Source of the DNA: Tribonema minus
Lineage: Eukaryota > Sar > Xanthophyceae > Tribonematales > Tribonemataceae
Assembly (NCBI GenBank): GCA_017506865.1
Contig: JAFCMP010000412.1
Coordinates: 372,001-436,000, forward strand
DNA length: 64,000 nucleotides
Reading direction: 5' to 3'
Shown: positions 24,805 through 35,529 of the stretch, piece by piece
Numbering within the stretch: the first letter of the stretch is position 1
Layout of the letters: the number at the start of each line of letters is the position of its first letter
The notes under the pieces: generated by a model
What the model was told of the DNA's origin: nothing
The model's database searches: none
Seen by the model: only the letters and a program-made list of their open reading frames with translations
Position numbers and translations under genes: made by a program

Positions 24805-25970
24805 TTACTTCCACAGGCACCCGGAGCATGCACGCCACAGCGCCCTAGCCAACTCGTTGAACTGCTGATGTTGTAGGCACGGCGCACGATGCAGTATCAT
24901 ACCCTTGCCAGTGCCCTGGACCGTACTCAAGGCCTGCTTGTGTTGTTGCCCATGTGCCCTATGCCTGTGTAGTAGAAACCGGCAGGGCCATCCTGCACAC
25001 TCTGTGGAGTGCATCACGGGCCACAAATGTTTGTGCTCTGAGTTGTCTGCGCATATACAAGCTGGTGCATACGAGCTCATCACAGTCTGCTGCAAGAGCG
25101 CTATCTGCATATACTGCTGGTGGAGCGCGATCCGCATGTATTGGTGAGGGAGCAGCCCTTGCGTGTACTGCTGGGGGGGCGGCGCTTACATGTACTGTAG
25201 GGGGAGCGGCACATGCATGTACTGCTTGGGGGGCATCATTGATGCTGCAGCCTTTGTAATTGGTGATGCGGCGGTGGAGGGTGCTGTGGAGACGGAGGGT
25301 GCCGACGATGCATTGATCTTTTCTTGCTTACACTGTACATGAGCCAGCACAGCAGCCAGTGTGGCTTGCGACGCTGCCGATGTGGCCTGCGCCGCTGCTG
25401 TGGCCGCTGCCATCTGCTTCATTGCAGCAGTCTGCCGCTGCTGCAGGATTAACATGTAGTAGTATATGCCACAAGGCATGGCGTGCGCCCCCCCACCGTA
25501 TGTGTCTGCACCCCAGCTGCTGATGCCGCCACCGCTGGTACTGCCGCCGCTGCTGACGCTCTCGCTGGCACTAGCAGTTGCCTCCGTCCCGTACCCGTCG
25601 TTGACCCGCTGGTACTTGGACGGGCGCAGGCACGATCTTGTTTCGGAGCTGTCATGCACATGGTCTTCTTTCCCATCCTCTTGTTGCTGTTGCCGCAGAG
25701 GCCGATGACGAAGTCGGGCACAGGCTTTGCTCAGTCAGCGGCTATGGTGGACTGGCTCTGCTGGACTTGCAGCCGCATGGTACGGCACACAAAGAGGCTG
25801 ACCAGGAACATGCGCGTCAGCTCCTTTGGCAGTGGGATGGAAGTGGGGAGGGGTCGTTGAGGTTGCAGGCCCTCCCTTTGCCCTTCCCCATGGACTTCTT
25901 GTCGGCGGGCAAGTCGATGGTCTGGGACAGGCACACATGCAACAATCACAGCATCAGTGTACATCGCCAT
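24805..25970 (-). pseudogene. Unrecognised Gln/Met/Ala-rich coding remains
   Basis: Several adjoining minus-strand frames look like parts of one low-complexity protein. There is a basic segment ending KSMGKGKGRACN, a hydrophobic helix (MFLVSLFVCRTM), and a Ser/Gly-rich linker. An Ala-rich helix follows (KQMAAATAAAQATSAASQA), then a run of QYM/QYT-containing repeats of 9-12 residues (PPKQYMHVPLPLQYM, HQYMRIAL, HQQYMQIAL). The frame is interrupted, so the gene is either broken or spliced. No family is recognised; mobile-element origin is possible given the surroundings. Confidence 0.3.
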
Positions 25971-28109
25971 GCAAAGCCTTGCGGACAGAATGAGTACATC
26001 ACGAGCTCAGACAACAAAGCCATGGCGTTGCACATTCAGCAACTGTTGCAACATGCTTTGCTTTATGAGCACAATGGTTGTCTGGCACTGGGTAGTGGTA
26101 GGCAAAGAACGCAGCAAGGGGATCACAACCTGTTTTTATTGTTGACCATCTACAAACCTGATGTGGTGCACACGCAGGCGAGCGCAGGTCACTTCCAATC
26201 TTGCCAAACTTCAACTTCAAATCTTGCTTGATGCAGCGCCTGGTGTGTCCTTGCTTCACAAAGCGTCAACGCCCACCACAACAGGTACTCGGCGTAGCAC
26301 AACTCAAAGATAGCGAATCTGACAGAAGCCCAAATTCAATAGACCGCCCATCCATTACAGCATCACATTTCGTAGAACATATAGATGTGTATCATTGCAC
26401 ACCTGCACGACACAAAAAGAGGCACTTGATCTGAGTTGTGGGCACAGCTGCCAGCGTTGTCAGTGCACATTTACACATGTGCAATGATAGGGGTGACATA
26501 CAGAACAGCATGTACAGCCTGGTGTATGGCTTGCCGATCTGATTCAGCAATGGCATGGGCCCTAGGCCACACTTCAACATGCACATTGGCTCGACCTCAC
26601 CTGCAGCAGCAGATGACGGGCATTGAATGCGAGCACGTATGATGCGTACGCAGAAGTGGTGGCAGGCCCACCACTTTGAAAAAACTATGCTATTGTGTGG
26701 ACAGCATCAGTGAGTGGGGGCAATGACGAGCACTGTTGTCTTGGAGCTACAATGTTTTGAGCACTGTTGTCTTGGAGCTACAACGTCTCGACATCAGGCC
26801 GCGGTGTTAATGGGGCCTGTGTTAGGGCACATGCCTGTCTCTAGTTGATGGCTGTCACAGAAAGCATGCCTGATTGCAACAGAGCGGGCACAGAATCAAA
26901 AAGACAACAGTGGCATGCTAGTTTGCAATGATTTGACTTTTTCGCCAAGGCATCCGATTGTGAGACCCCAAGCCTGACTACGTTCCGCGTTTTATGACCA
27001 ACGTGGCATTGATTCGGTATGGACACTGCAGCGTAGTGCAATCTCTGCATCAACTCCAAGCTTACTAGCGCTGTCACAGGTAGTGTGCTGCATGCCAGCT
27101 ACAGCCAACTTGGTCCGATTAGGTGATGCTCTGTGCACAAATTCAACAGGAGCAGCACACCACGTACAAGTTCTACATCTGTTCACATCTTTGAACTCTT
27201 CGCCCGTGCACGATGTACTACTAGTAGTGTGTTGGAACATCACATCACAGATCATGCCACATCGTATTTATAAGACACTTGAGCGCTTTTACTTCACATG
27301 GATTGCGCTCTTAACACGCCGTATATGTGCACCGGGGTGCCGCTGCTGCGGCTGGGCTGGGGGAGCTGATCAATCATAAACAGGCGCTTACCTACTTCTT
27401 TTGGAGAAGGCAGCGCCACAGGAGGAGTTTGTCCCTATGAACCTGAGTTGCACAATGTCAGTGGTAAGCTGTGTGTGTACGCTGAACCGCACACCAGGCC
27501 TCGCACACGCACCCCATGTACTGATTGTCCACTTGTCCAACGCCAGACATGCGCTCTTATGATGCTGGACCAGCAATTGATTGGCACACCATGGCCAACC
27601 GGACGTGAACTCCGAAAGCAAGTGCACCATGTGCATGCGCGCACTCGAGGCCAAGAGACAGTTATGCTAAAGGGTTGCTGCAAATTTCTGAAAGGGAGCC
27701 TTCCGCATAAGATTTCTATAAGCGAACGCGCACACTTTGAGTCCACATGTGCATGCCGATTACGAGATACTGAAGTATGGTAGGACATGTGATAGGCCTG
27801 CATAACCTGCAATACTGGGGAGCAGCAGAGGCACTCGATTTGGTGTTTCAGCGATGGTCCATACCTCGTGACATAGCCTTGTACACAACGTCGTTTTTGT
27901 AGGTACCTGTTCGTCGCAGTTGTCCAACGCAGTTGTCCATAGTCAGCTCCTCAGTGACTCTGCCTGATGGACGGACGCCCGTATAGCGCAGTGCCCACAA
28001 ACCTGATCGCATGTGGACAGAACAATCGTAGCACAGAGCAACGCGATGACTTACATTGAGTTCAACTGTGCCTTCCCTGGATGTCCCAGTAGACTGCTTT
28101 GAAATATGA
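25971..28109. other. Gene-free stretch
   Basis: No exon chain or domain recognised. A short direct repeat is visible at about 26724-26787 (GAGCACTGTTGTCTTGGAGCTACAA twice, 36 bp apart). Otherwise the sequence is unique and of intermediate composition. Confidence 0.5.
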
Positions 28110-29383
28110 GAATCTCAGAGCCTATGAACCTTGCCTAGGGATAGTGCACTTTCAGGCCTTACACAACATGGTCAACAGCAACGTTGCCAGACCAATCCAC
28201 ATTCTTTCGTGGCACTTTCGGGGCACTCACGGAGGTCCCTGGAGAAGGGGTGGAGCTCGCCTGGGAGGGACTGTAGAGACACTGTGTAAGGCACAAACAA
28301 AGCACACCAGCTTTAACCAGGGTTCAAAGGCGCTAAGGCGCGGAACACCCTCATCTACTACTAGCGGCGACTGGCACCTGCACAATGACCGGCATTTGTC
28401 TGAGCCTGACTTCGTTGAGCATACCGCAGCCCTGCGAGTGCCACCAACAATGCGCGCATAATAGAGCATGTGTTTCTTGTGCTTGTGCTCAAATACATGC
28501 TACGTGTGCGTTTGGTTGTGTTCTGGTATATGCGTCCTTGTGCTACTTGTGTGCTGTGAGAATGCCTTGCCTGCTTAAGAGCAGTGCGTCAGCCAGCGTC
28601 AACTGAGGCATGCACCTGAGGCTCTTAAATCTGATGTGCTGCTCACTTCTCAAACATGAGGTCAACCACCTGAGGCAGCTATATTGCATTGGGTTCATGT
28701 AGGGTTTCATTGGGCTAATGTATGTAGGGTTTCGTTGGTTTTGTGGTGCTCATGCAGGGTTTTGTTGGACTCATGCAGGGTTTTGTGGGCTCATGCAGGG
28801 TTTCGTTGGGCTCATGCAGGGTGTGTAGGGTTTGTGGGCTCATGTGAGGTTTCGTTGGACTCATGCAGGGTTTCGTTGGACTCATGTAGGGTTTCGTGGG
28901 GCTCATGCAGGGTTTCGTTGGGCTCATGCAGGGTTTCGTGGGGCTCATGCAGGGTTTCATTGAGCTCATGCAGGGTGTCGTTGGGCTGGAGATGAGGTTC
29001 GTATAATTTTAGTCTCGGTAGTCTCAAGGCATTTCTTGTAAAGTCTCTACCGTTCACTCTAGCATAGTATGTACTTCAATTCTGCAAAAAGCAATTGCAT
29101 GCAAAGTGCAAGCGCGCCACACTGCTCCATGCGTGCTGAGTAGTGATGGTGTTCAGCACCACTTTATCATGGACAATCAATTGACCCCTCCCTCTGAGGC
29201 GACGTCAGCCGGTAAATGTTGTCTAAGGCATTACGTCGCACTTTGTCTAGGCTAGGTTCAAGGGCTCTGAGGTTCTCATACTTCACATGAGCCTAGTCTA
29301 GTCTAGCCCTGACTTGGTTGACCATGTTGTGTAAGGCCTGAAAGTGCACTATCCCTAGGCAAGGTTCATAGGCTCTGAGATTC
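28110..29383. mobile_element. 1.27-kb unit with perfect 67-bp terminal inverted repeats
   Basis: The 67 bp at 28110-28176 (starting GAATCTCAGAGCC) are repeated without a mismatch in reverse complement at 29317-29383. The interior has no transposase. It carries a 21-bp minisatellite (28694-28990) and a second, diverged inverted copy of the outer motif near 29264-29290. This is the layout of a non-autonomous DNA transposon (MITE-like). I could not identify a target-site duplication, so a hairpin-forming local duplication remains possible. The identical arms imply a recent origin. It lies 380 bp upstream of the alcohol dehydrogenase start. Confidence 0.65.
28694..28990 (+). repeat. 21-bp minisatellite (CATGCAGGGTTTCGTTGGGCT)
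   Basis: About 13 units of 21 bp, with occasional 18- or 24-bp variants. GTTGGACT, GTTGGGCT and GTGGGGCT versions alternate. The frame stays open on both strands because 21 is a multiple of three; the peptides are a by-product. Confidence 0.9.
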
Positions 29384-29763
29384 ACCAATGGACAAGGAGG
29401 GGTCTTGCACCCTCTGGCCATCCTCAGTGAATCCGCGAAAGGGCCCCACCCCCCCCCCCCAGACCATTCGTGCCCGCCTGTAAAGCTGCCGTGTTCTGCA
29501 CACAGCCGCAGTGCCGAGTTCAACAGTGCACTCCCAATACTTGAAGTCGAAACGCGCAGGACCGGTCCCGGGAATTGGGACTGAATCTTCCTTTCTCCGG
29601 GAATTCCAACGGGGATCGTGTGAGTAGCCGATGGAACGCCAGCTTTGCGGAGCGGAGCGGAGCACATAGTAGAACAGGACACCTCACCTCACGCTGTACG
29701 ACACACACCAGCTTCACAGCACAACTGACAGAAACTCTTTTCAACAATACTCAATTAGCAATC
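29384..29763 (+). promoter_or_regulatory. Upstream region and 5' leader of the alcohol dehydrogenase gene
   Basis: The 380 bp between the inverted-repeat unit and the start codon hold a 12-C run (about 29449-29460), a GAGCGGAGCGGAGC repeat (29658-29671) and a CT/CA-rich leader ending AATTAGCAATC before the ATG. No clear TATA box. Region defined by position only. Confidence 0.35.
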
Positions 29764-32700
29764 ATGTCTTCTGGAATGGATCTGAGCGCCAAGGGCATCC
29801 ACGCCACCAACGCCAAGGGCCCTTTCGAGGCCACATCGTTCACTAGGCACCAGCCTGGGCCCAAGGATGTGGTTCTCAGCGTAAAGTACTGCGGCGTGTG
29901 CCACAGGTGAGCAAGATTGTCAATCTTCCAGTGCTGATTTCGGACGCTTCCAGTGCTCGAATGCTTTGCTCAACGAGCAAGTGACTGCAGCACACACTCA
30001 CACGCGATGGCTCAACTTACGTGTTACCAGCAGTTGGCAACTGTGCCTTCTGATAGCCCTCTTTTGGCCTTCTACGGAACACGATGCTGCTGCTGCGCCA
30101 TTGCTTCACACACTCGCAGTTGCCAAGCACACTCGCAGCCGTGTGCTGTGAGTTTGGATCTCTTTGTCTAGATTGGCAATTGATCACTCGTCACTCTTAA
30201 TGCATCATGACGACTTCGCCGAGTTGTATGTGTGCATAAAGTAGTTCTGTGGTACGCCTTTTAGGCAACTGTGCTCGACTTTTTCTGCAACTCCCAAATA
30301 AGCGCATCTCGGCACACAACACCCACTCTCAGGCTGAAGTGTGTCCCCTGTGTGTGTGTGGTGCGCCCCTTTAGACAGGGCCAATTCCGCTCTACTTTTT
30401 CTGCAACTCCAAATACGCTTTTCGGCAGACACCAACCACTCTCAAGCTGATGTGTGTATCTCTCGGTTGTCCGTGCCATTTCCTTATCTCTACAGTGATG
30501 TGCACGCCGCCAAGGACGACCCGTCGGTGAGTCTGATGATGCGCTTGCCTGCTTCTGATGTGCATTGCTTAAGACATGCTCAATTTGTGGAGAGGTGTTC
30601 AGTTCACATGTCACCGCACACGTGATAAATGCGCAACAGTGATCCTTGCAACAGTGATCCTTGCAACAATGATGTGCAGCGAGCCAACCTCATTCAGTAG
30701 CATTTGCCATTGACTGTGCGCTGCTGCAGTTTTGAGAGGCTCACCACAACTGCGGGTGATTTCTGCGCATTGCCGATCTGCGGCCCCTGCACCCGTGACA
30801 AGGCTCAGCAGCAGCCAGCTCACTCTGAGCACCTGCAATTCCCTCAGCTGTGTCACACTTGTGTTACATGCACCAGTCTGTCAGCACACACCCTTCAGCG
30901 CAGCAGCAGCAGCAGCAACTTTTACTTTCAACACACACTAACCTACACCCACCCCCCCCCCCCCCCCCCCCCCCCAGCCCGAGAAGTTCCCCGTGATGCC
31001 CGGCCACGAGATCGCGGGCGTCGTCGACTGGGTCGGCTCTGAGGTCACCAAGCTCAAGCCCGGTGACCACGTCGGCGTTGGCTGCATGGTGGACTCCTGC
31101 CTGGACTGCGAGTTCTGTAAGTTGAGCAACGAGCAGTACTGCGCCAACGGCTGCACCATGACGTACGGCGGCGAGCCCAAGCATGGCCGCGCCGGCAGCG
31201 AGACGACGCGTGGCGGCTACAGCACCAAGATGGTTGTTACGGTGAGTAACGTAGTGGACTTTTTTTGATAGAGTTATCATGAACACCCATGCTTCGAGCG
31301 TCAAAAGGTGTGCACACAGAAGGTTTGTTGCCTACTGTAGATATGGTGGCACTGTCTGACTCGAAGCCAATGACTGCAGCAGCGGCGTCCACGGTTGTTG
31401 GTGGAAGGCACTGCGGCTTACCATCCCTTGTCACCAGATGTACGATTTTTGAATCTTTTTTGTTTGAAGTGTCGTGAAAAGAATACTCAGCAAGAAGATG
31501 GGCATACTGTGTGTGCGGGGCAATTAGCTTTGCTGCTTAGCTTTGCTGAATGTCCCTGGGACATGGATGCGAGGAGGGAACTCAATTGCTTGCAATGCTG
31601 ATGGGTTAATGCAGAGATGGTGGGCTTTTAAATGGGTCTTCTGGTGTGCAGACAAGTGCTGATCATGTGTGCCACTCGTGCGCATGGTCTCGGCTCAAGT
31701 GGGGCTGAAACCACCATGACTGAGTACTTGGTAATCTTTGACACTTACATGTTGTGCTGAACCTGGTACGTCTCCTCTTGACCTCGGTGCTCATCTTCAA
31801 CAGGAGCACTTCTGCGTCAAGGTCCCCAAGGACCTTCCCCTGGAGGTTGTGGGCCCTATCCTGTGTGCGGGTGTGACTGTCTTTGACCCCCTCGTGCACT
31901 GGAAGGCGGGCAGTGAGCACGTCAAGCACGTCGGCATCGCGGGCGGCGGTGGTCTCGGCCACATGGGCATCAAGCTGGCTAAGGTGAGTACTTGTCATGC
32001 TCTTGAGAGGTGGCATGTACTTCAAGTATGCATAATTGAAGTGGCTTACGTGGTTGGCCACATAGGCATCAAGCTGGCTAAGTGGGCACTTGTCGTGTAT
32101 GTATACATAATTGAAGTGGCCAACATGATTGAGCCAGGCCTGTGCAGGTCCAGCTTGGGTTAAGTGCTGTGCTGAGCACGTATGTGTCGGCTTGGGATTA
32201 CAGCAAACCAGCATTGCCTGCTGCTGTGTTAATCACAGTGAATCACAATTGCGTAAACGGCATCACAATAAGTTTACTCAAACTTATGCTGGTCATGGGG
32301 GTGCTCTGTGTTCAACTCTCAACTCTCTTGAGTGTTCCTTATCCGTCAACTTCTCCCGTTATGATGCTAACCCAGTCTTTTCCACTTACCTACATGAATG
32401 TTTGCAGTCCCTCGGCTGCGAGGTCACCGCCATTACTTCCTCTCCCAAGAAGGTTGATGCCCTGAGGGAGCTGGGCGCTAGCCGCGTCATCGTCTCCTCC
32501 GACGAGGGTGCTATGAAGGGTGCTGCCAAGTCGCTGGACCTGATCATCAACACCATCTCCGCGCCGCACGACATCATGATGTACCACGCGCTGCTGCGCC
32601 CCAACGGCACACGTGAGTGACCCGACTCGTGTGACTGACTCAATGACTCAAATTGCTGACAAATTAGTAAGCACACGTGGCGAACTGGTGATGTGTTGAT

Positions 32701-33660
32701 CGTGCTACTGTGTGCTTTTGTTTGGCTTGTGGCATCTTGTTTTTTGAGTTGCTGCGGCCCAATGTCACGCGTACAATGGCATAAGCACACCACTGCTGCT
32801 TGCGGTTACTCACAACATTTGGCCTTACCTTGGGGTTTTCGTGTCCCAATGTTACTCGCATGGTCTTGCTCCATGGTCTTGGGGACTTGAAAGGGGGTCT
32901 TATGTGCCGTTGCGTCCACTTGCTCTGATTCAACATAACTTTCCTAAACTTTTCGTCAACTGTTTGTACCTGTTGCGCAGTGGTTCAGCTGGGCCTTGTG
33001 GGCAAGCCCCACTCGGTCTGCCAGGTCCCCATGCTCATGTCGCGCGCTGGCATCAGCGGCTCTCTCATCGCCGGCATGAAGGCCACGCAGGAGCTCATTG
33101 AGATCTGCACACGCGACAAGATCTGGCCCTCCGTTGAGGTTGTACACTGCAACCAGGTGTGTGCGCACGCGTTCGAAGATGTCTTGTTTTCTTATATGAG
33201 TGTTGACTGCCACAGCAACAATGTGTGCATTTGAAGTTGCACAGTCTGCAGGCTCCCCTCAAATGTGAAGTTGAACATGGGCATCACACCTCTCATTGAA
33301 GTAGAGAGGTTTAATTGCAATTGTCACTCATGTGCTGTTAACATCAGCTGTAGTAGGTAGGATATCAAGTAGTTGTGTGTGACAAGGTAATTGTGATGCA
33401 GGTGTCTTTGTCTTGTTTGTCATCTGGTTGATATGTTGAATGATAATACTTGGTGGCCACAGCAGTAAGTAATATGTCATGATACACAGCGCACAGCTCT
33501 GATCACTTGCTGACAGTCTTTTGTACTTCTCTAACTACTCTCATTTGTGCAGATCGACCGTATCTACGACGAGCTCATGAGCAAGTCTTCCATGCCCAAG
33601 CGCTACGTACTCGACGTCGCCAACACCATGGATGAGTACTGCTCGCAGAAGCAGCAGTAG
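29764..33660 (+). CDS. Zinc-dependent NADP(H) alcohol dehydrogenase, cinnamyl alcohol dehydrogenase type, seven exons
   Basis: Exons 29764-29906, 30496-30526, 30978-31241, 31804-31983, 32408-32612, 32981-33156 and 33553-33660 join in phase to 368 residues, the usual length. Catalytic zinc ligands are C46 (CGVCHSD), H68 (PGHEIAG) and C167. Structural zinc is bound by C99, C102, C105 and C113. The Rossmann motif is GGGGLGHMG (about 193-201), and TSSPKK after the second strand fits NADP(H) over NAD(H). The family interconverts aliphatic or aromatic aldehydes and alcohols in the cytosol; there is no targeting peptide, and the true substrate cannot be read off. All introns are GT-AG. Exon 2 is only 31 nt. 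The acceptor of exon 3 follows 24 consecutive C. Intron 4 contains a second copy of the exon-4 end. Confidence 0.95.
30241..30480 (+). repeat. Tandem duplication inside alcohol dehydrogenase intron 1
   Basis: Two copies of an about 115-bp unit (CTTTTTCTGCAACTCC...CACTCTCA-GCTGA-GTGTGT) lie head to tail just before the acceptor of the 31-nt exon 2. They are about 80 percent alike by eye. The unit does not reach the exon. Confidence 0.75.
31285..31462 (+). repeat. Dispersed repeat in alcohol dehydrogenase intron 3 (copy also in the pirin gene)
   Basis: About 175 bp match 59478-59650 in the same orientation, for example CCAATGACTGCAGCAGCGGC and GGTGGAAGGCACT-CGGCT-ACCATCCCTTGTCACC. Translated in one plus frame, both copies give a similar peptide (MTAAAASTVVGGRH versus MTATAATTVIGGRH). 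They may therefore be fragments of the same mobile-element gene rather than a SINE. Confidence 0.75.
31950..32125 (+). repeat. Echo of alcohol dehydrogenase exon 4 tail
   Basis: The end of exon 4 plus intron sequence (GGCCACATGGGCATCAAGCT to 31983 and on to CATAATTGAAGTGGC) is repeated at about 32050-32125. The copy reads GGCCACATAGGCATCAAGCTGGCTAAG. The copy's donor position reads GTGGGC instead of GTGAGT. Unit length is about 100 bp. Confidence 0.85.
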
Positions 33661-35529
33661 ACATGCACCCCTACAGCCCCAAAGCACAAGTCTCCTTCAC
33701 CTGGAGGTTTGCCTTTACATGCCAGCAGTTGTAAACGCAGTTGGCAAGTTGGATCGTTGGTATACCGAAACGCTGCAAAGCCTGTACACTGTACCACTCT
33801 CCTCCCCTTGCCAGCGCTCACAGAGAGCTCGTGTAGAATCCACTAGGTTCTCTGCAGCTTGTTGCCTGCAGTTGACTCAAGTTATATGACCGCTGTAGCA
33901 ATATAGGTTGTGGATACATATTGCCGCACTGAAAGTATATGTCTATCAGGTATGTACAATCCTTCCTTTATATGTTGTGCCTGCGCCGCCAGCTTTGGCT
34001 TTGGTAGCCAGCCATGTGCACATTGATGGTCAAGAAATGCATTCGCTTTTTTGTGCAACCTCTTCCTTTCTTTTTTTTTCTTCCTGTATTCTTTTTCCTT
34101 CATCATGTGCATTGTGTGCACATAATTCTGTTATGCACAAGGCATCAACTGCTATGCATAAGGCAAACAATGTAAATGACCTTTCATGAGATGTTGTCCT
34201 TGAATGTGATTAAATAGATCAATTGTATATATATGTGCAGTCAATGCTTTAAAGCTGTCGAATCAAATTTGCAGTGGATTTATGTGTGCATGCGGAAGAG
34301 GTTAATTAAACATGTAAGCCGTACACCAATGTAGACAGCATGAGTAAAATGATCTAAACATGGCAATCCTGTGCAGATGAGACTGTTGTGTTGATGCAAA
34401 AGAAACAAATTATTTAGGCAAACCAGCCTTTCTTAGGTTTCATAAATGAATGATGCACCAAAAGTATTGAGAGATACCTTCACAGATTATGTTTGTGTGC
34501 AAACAAACTGGGATAAGGTTGTCCCACATGTGCGATAACATGCACAAGCAAGCATTACAGTACCATACGCAGATGTTTAACATTTTTAAATGGTGCAAGA
34601 GCTATGTATTCCCTCCACGCATCCATGTTGTGCATCCATGGCTGCTTTACAATCGACAAACTGTGTGAAAAAAATTTGATCCCACTTGCTCAAACTCTGG
34701 TGCGATCATTGAGTGTTTCTTGGTTTATTACGTAGGTGTGTACGCCACAAATTGTCGCATTTAACTTTTATGTGGACGACTTCTGAAGAAATTTGTGTTG
34801 CAATGATGTATCAGATGTTGAAGTGAACAGCGTGGGTGTAGATCTCAGAAGAAGACTGGAACTGTGTTCTCGCTGGTGATGAGCAAATACACTTGTAAGG
34901 TCACAGTGCAACGTAAATGCAAGCACCTGCATATTTTGCACCCATCTGTTCAGGAAGCCTTGGACCTTCTTGCGTTGCGTAATTCGCTTCGTCATGTATG
35001 TCACCAGAAGTATGTTGTGATGTGGCAAAAGTAAGAGTGCCGTTGTCTCGTGTGCCTTTGCCGTTTTGTTCATTAATCATCTTTTGGGGCGCCAAAACCT
35101 CGGATGGTGGAAATCAGGCTTGCAATACTTGCGCGATGTATTGTCATACTGAGTATGGTCGACAACGTTGCATTTACTGTACCAGCATGCTGTAGAGACG
35201 GCAGTTTTTTAGACAAGAGATTCACTGCACTTGCTGAGCAACGCAGCTGCTCCCATTGAGCGCGTTAATGCCAGCCTATGCAAAAGCAAGCAGCGCAAAG
35301 TCACCTTACATAAACTTGGTCGTGTGCAGCGCGCAGAAGAGCCAGTGTCACATTGAAATCATACAGTTGTACAGGTGCGCAGAGTGCCGCCACAGCACGC
35401 CAGCAGCAGCGCTCGCACAGAGCACATAAATGTGTGCGCCTACCACTCTATCCCCCCCCCCCCCCCCCCCCCGCGCCCCTAACACACTCAACCCCCCCCC
35501 CCCTTCCAAACCCCTACCCCCCCCCCAAT
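33661..35529. other. Convergent 3' intergenic region
   Basis: No gene. This is the most AT-rich part of the window, with T- and A-rich tracts (34068-34100, 34668) and TATATAT at 34228. It lies between the ends of two convergent genes and should hold both 3' UTRs. A C-rich block with runs of 18 and 10 C (35453-35527) ends just at the stop of the protease gene. Confidence 0.6.

Noticed and set aside
27435-27812. Overlapping 111- and 125-codon frames on opposite strands
   Set aside because: Neither shows a family motif, splice context or natural low-Cys composition; treated as chance frames.
28684-29057. Cys/Ser- or Pro/Lys-rich repeat proteins on either strand
   Set aside because: They are translations of the 21-bp minisatellite only.
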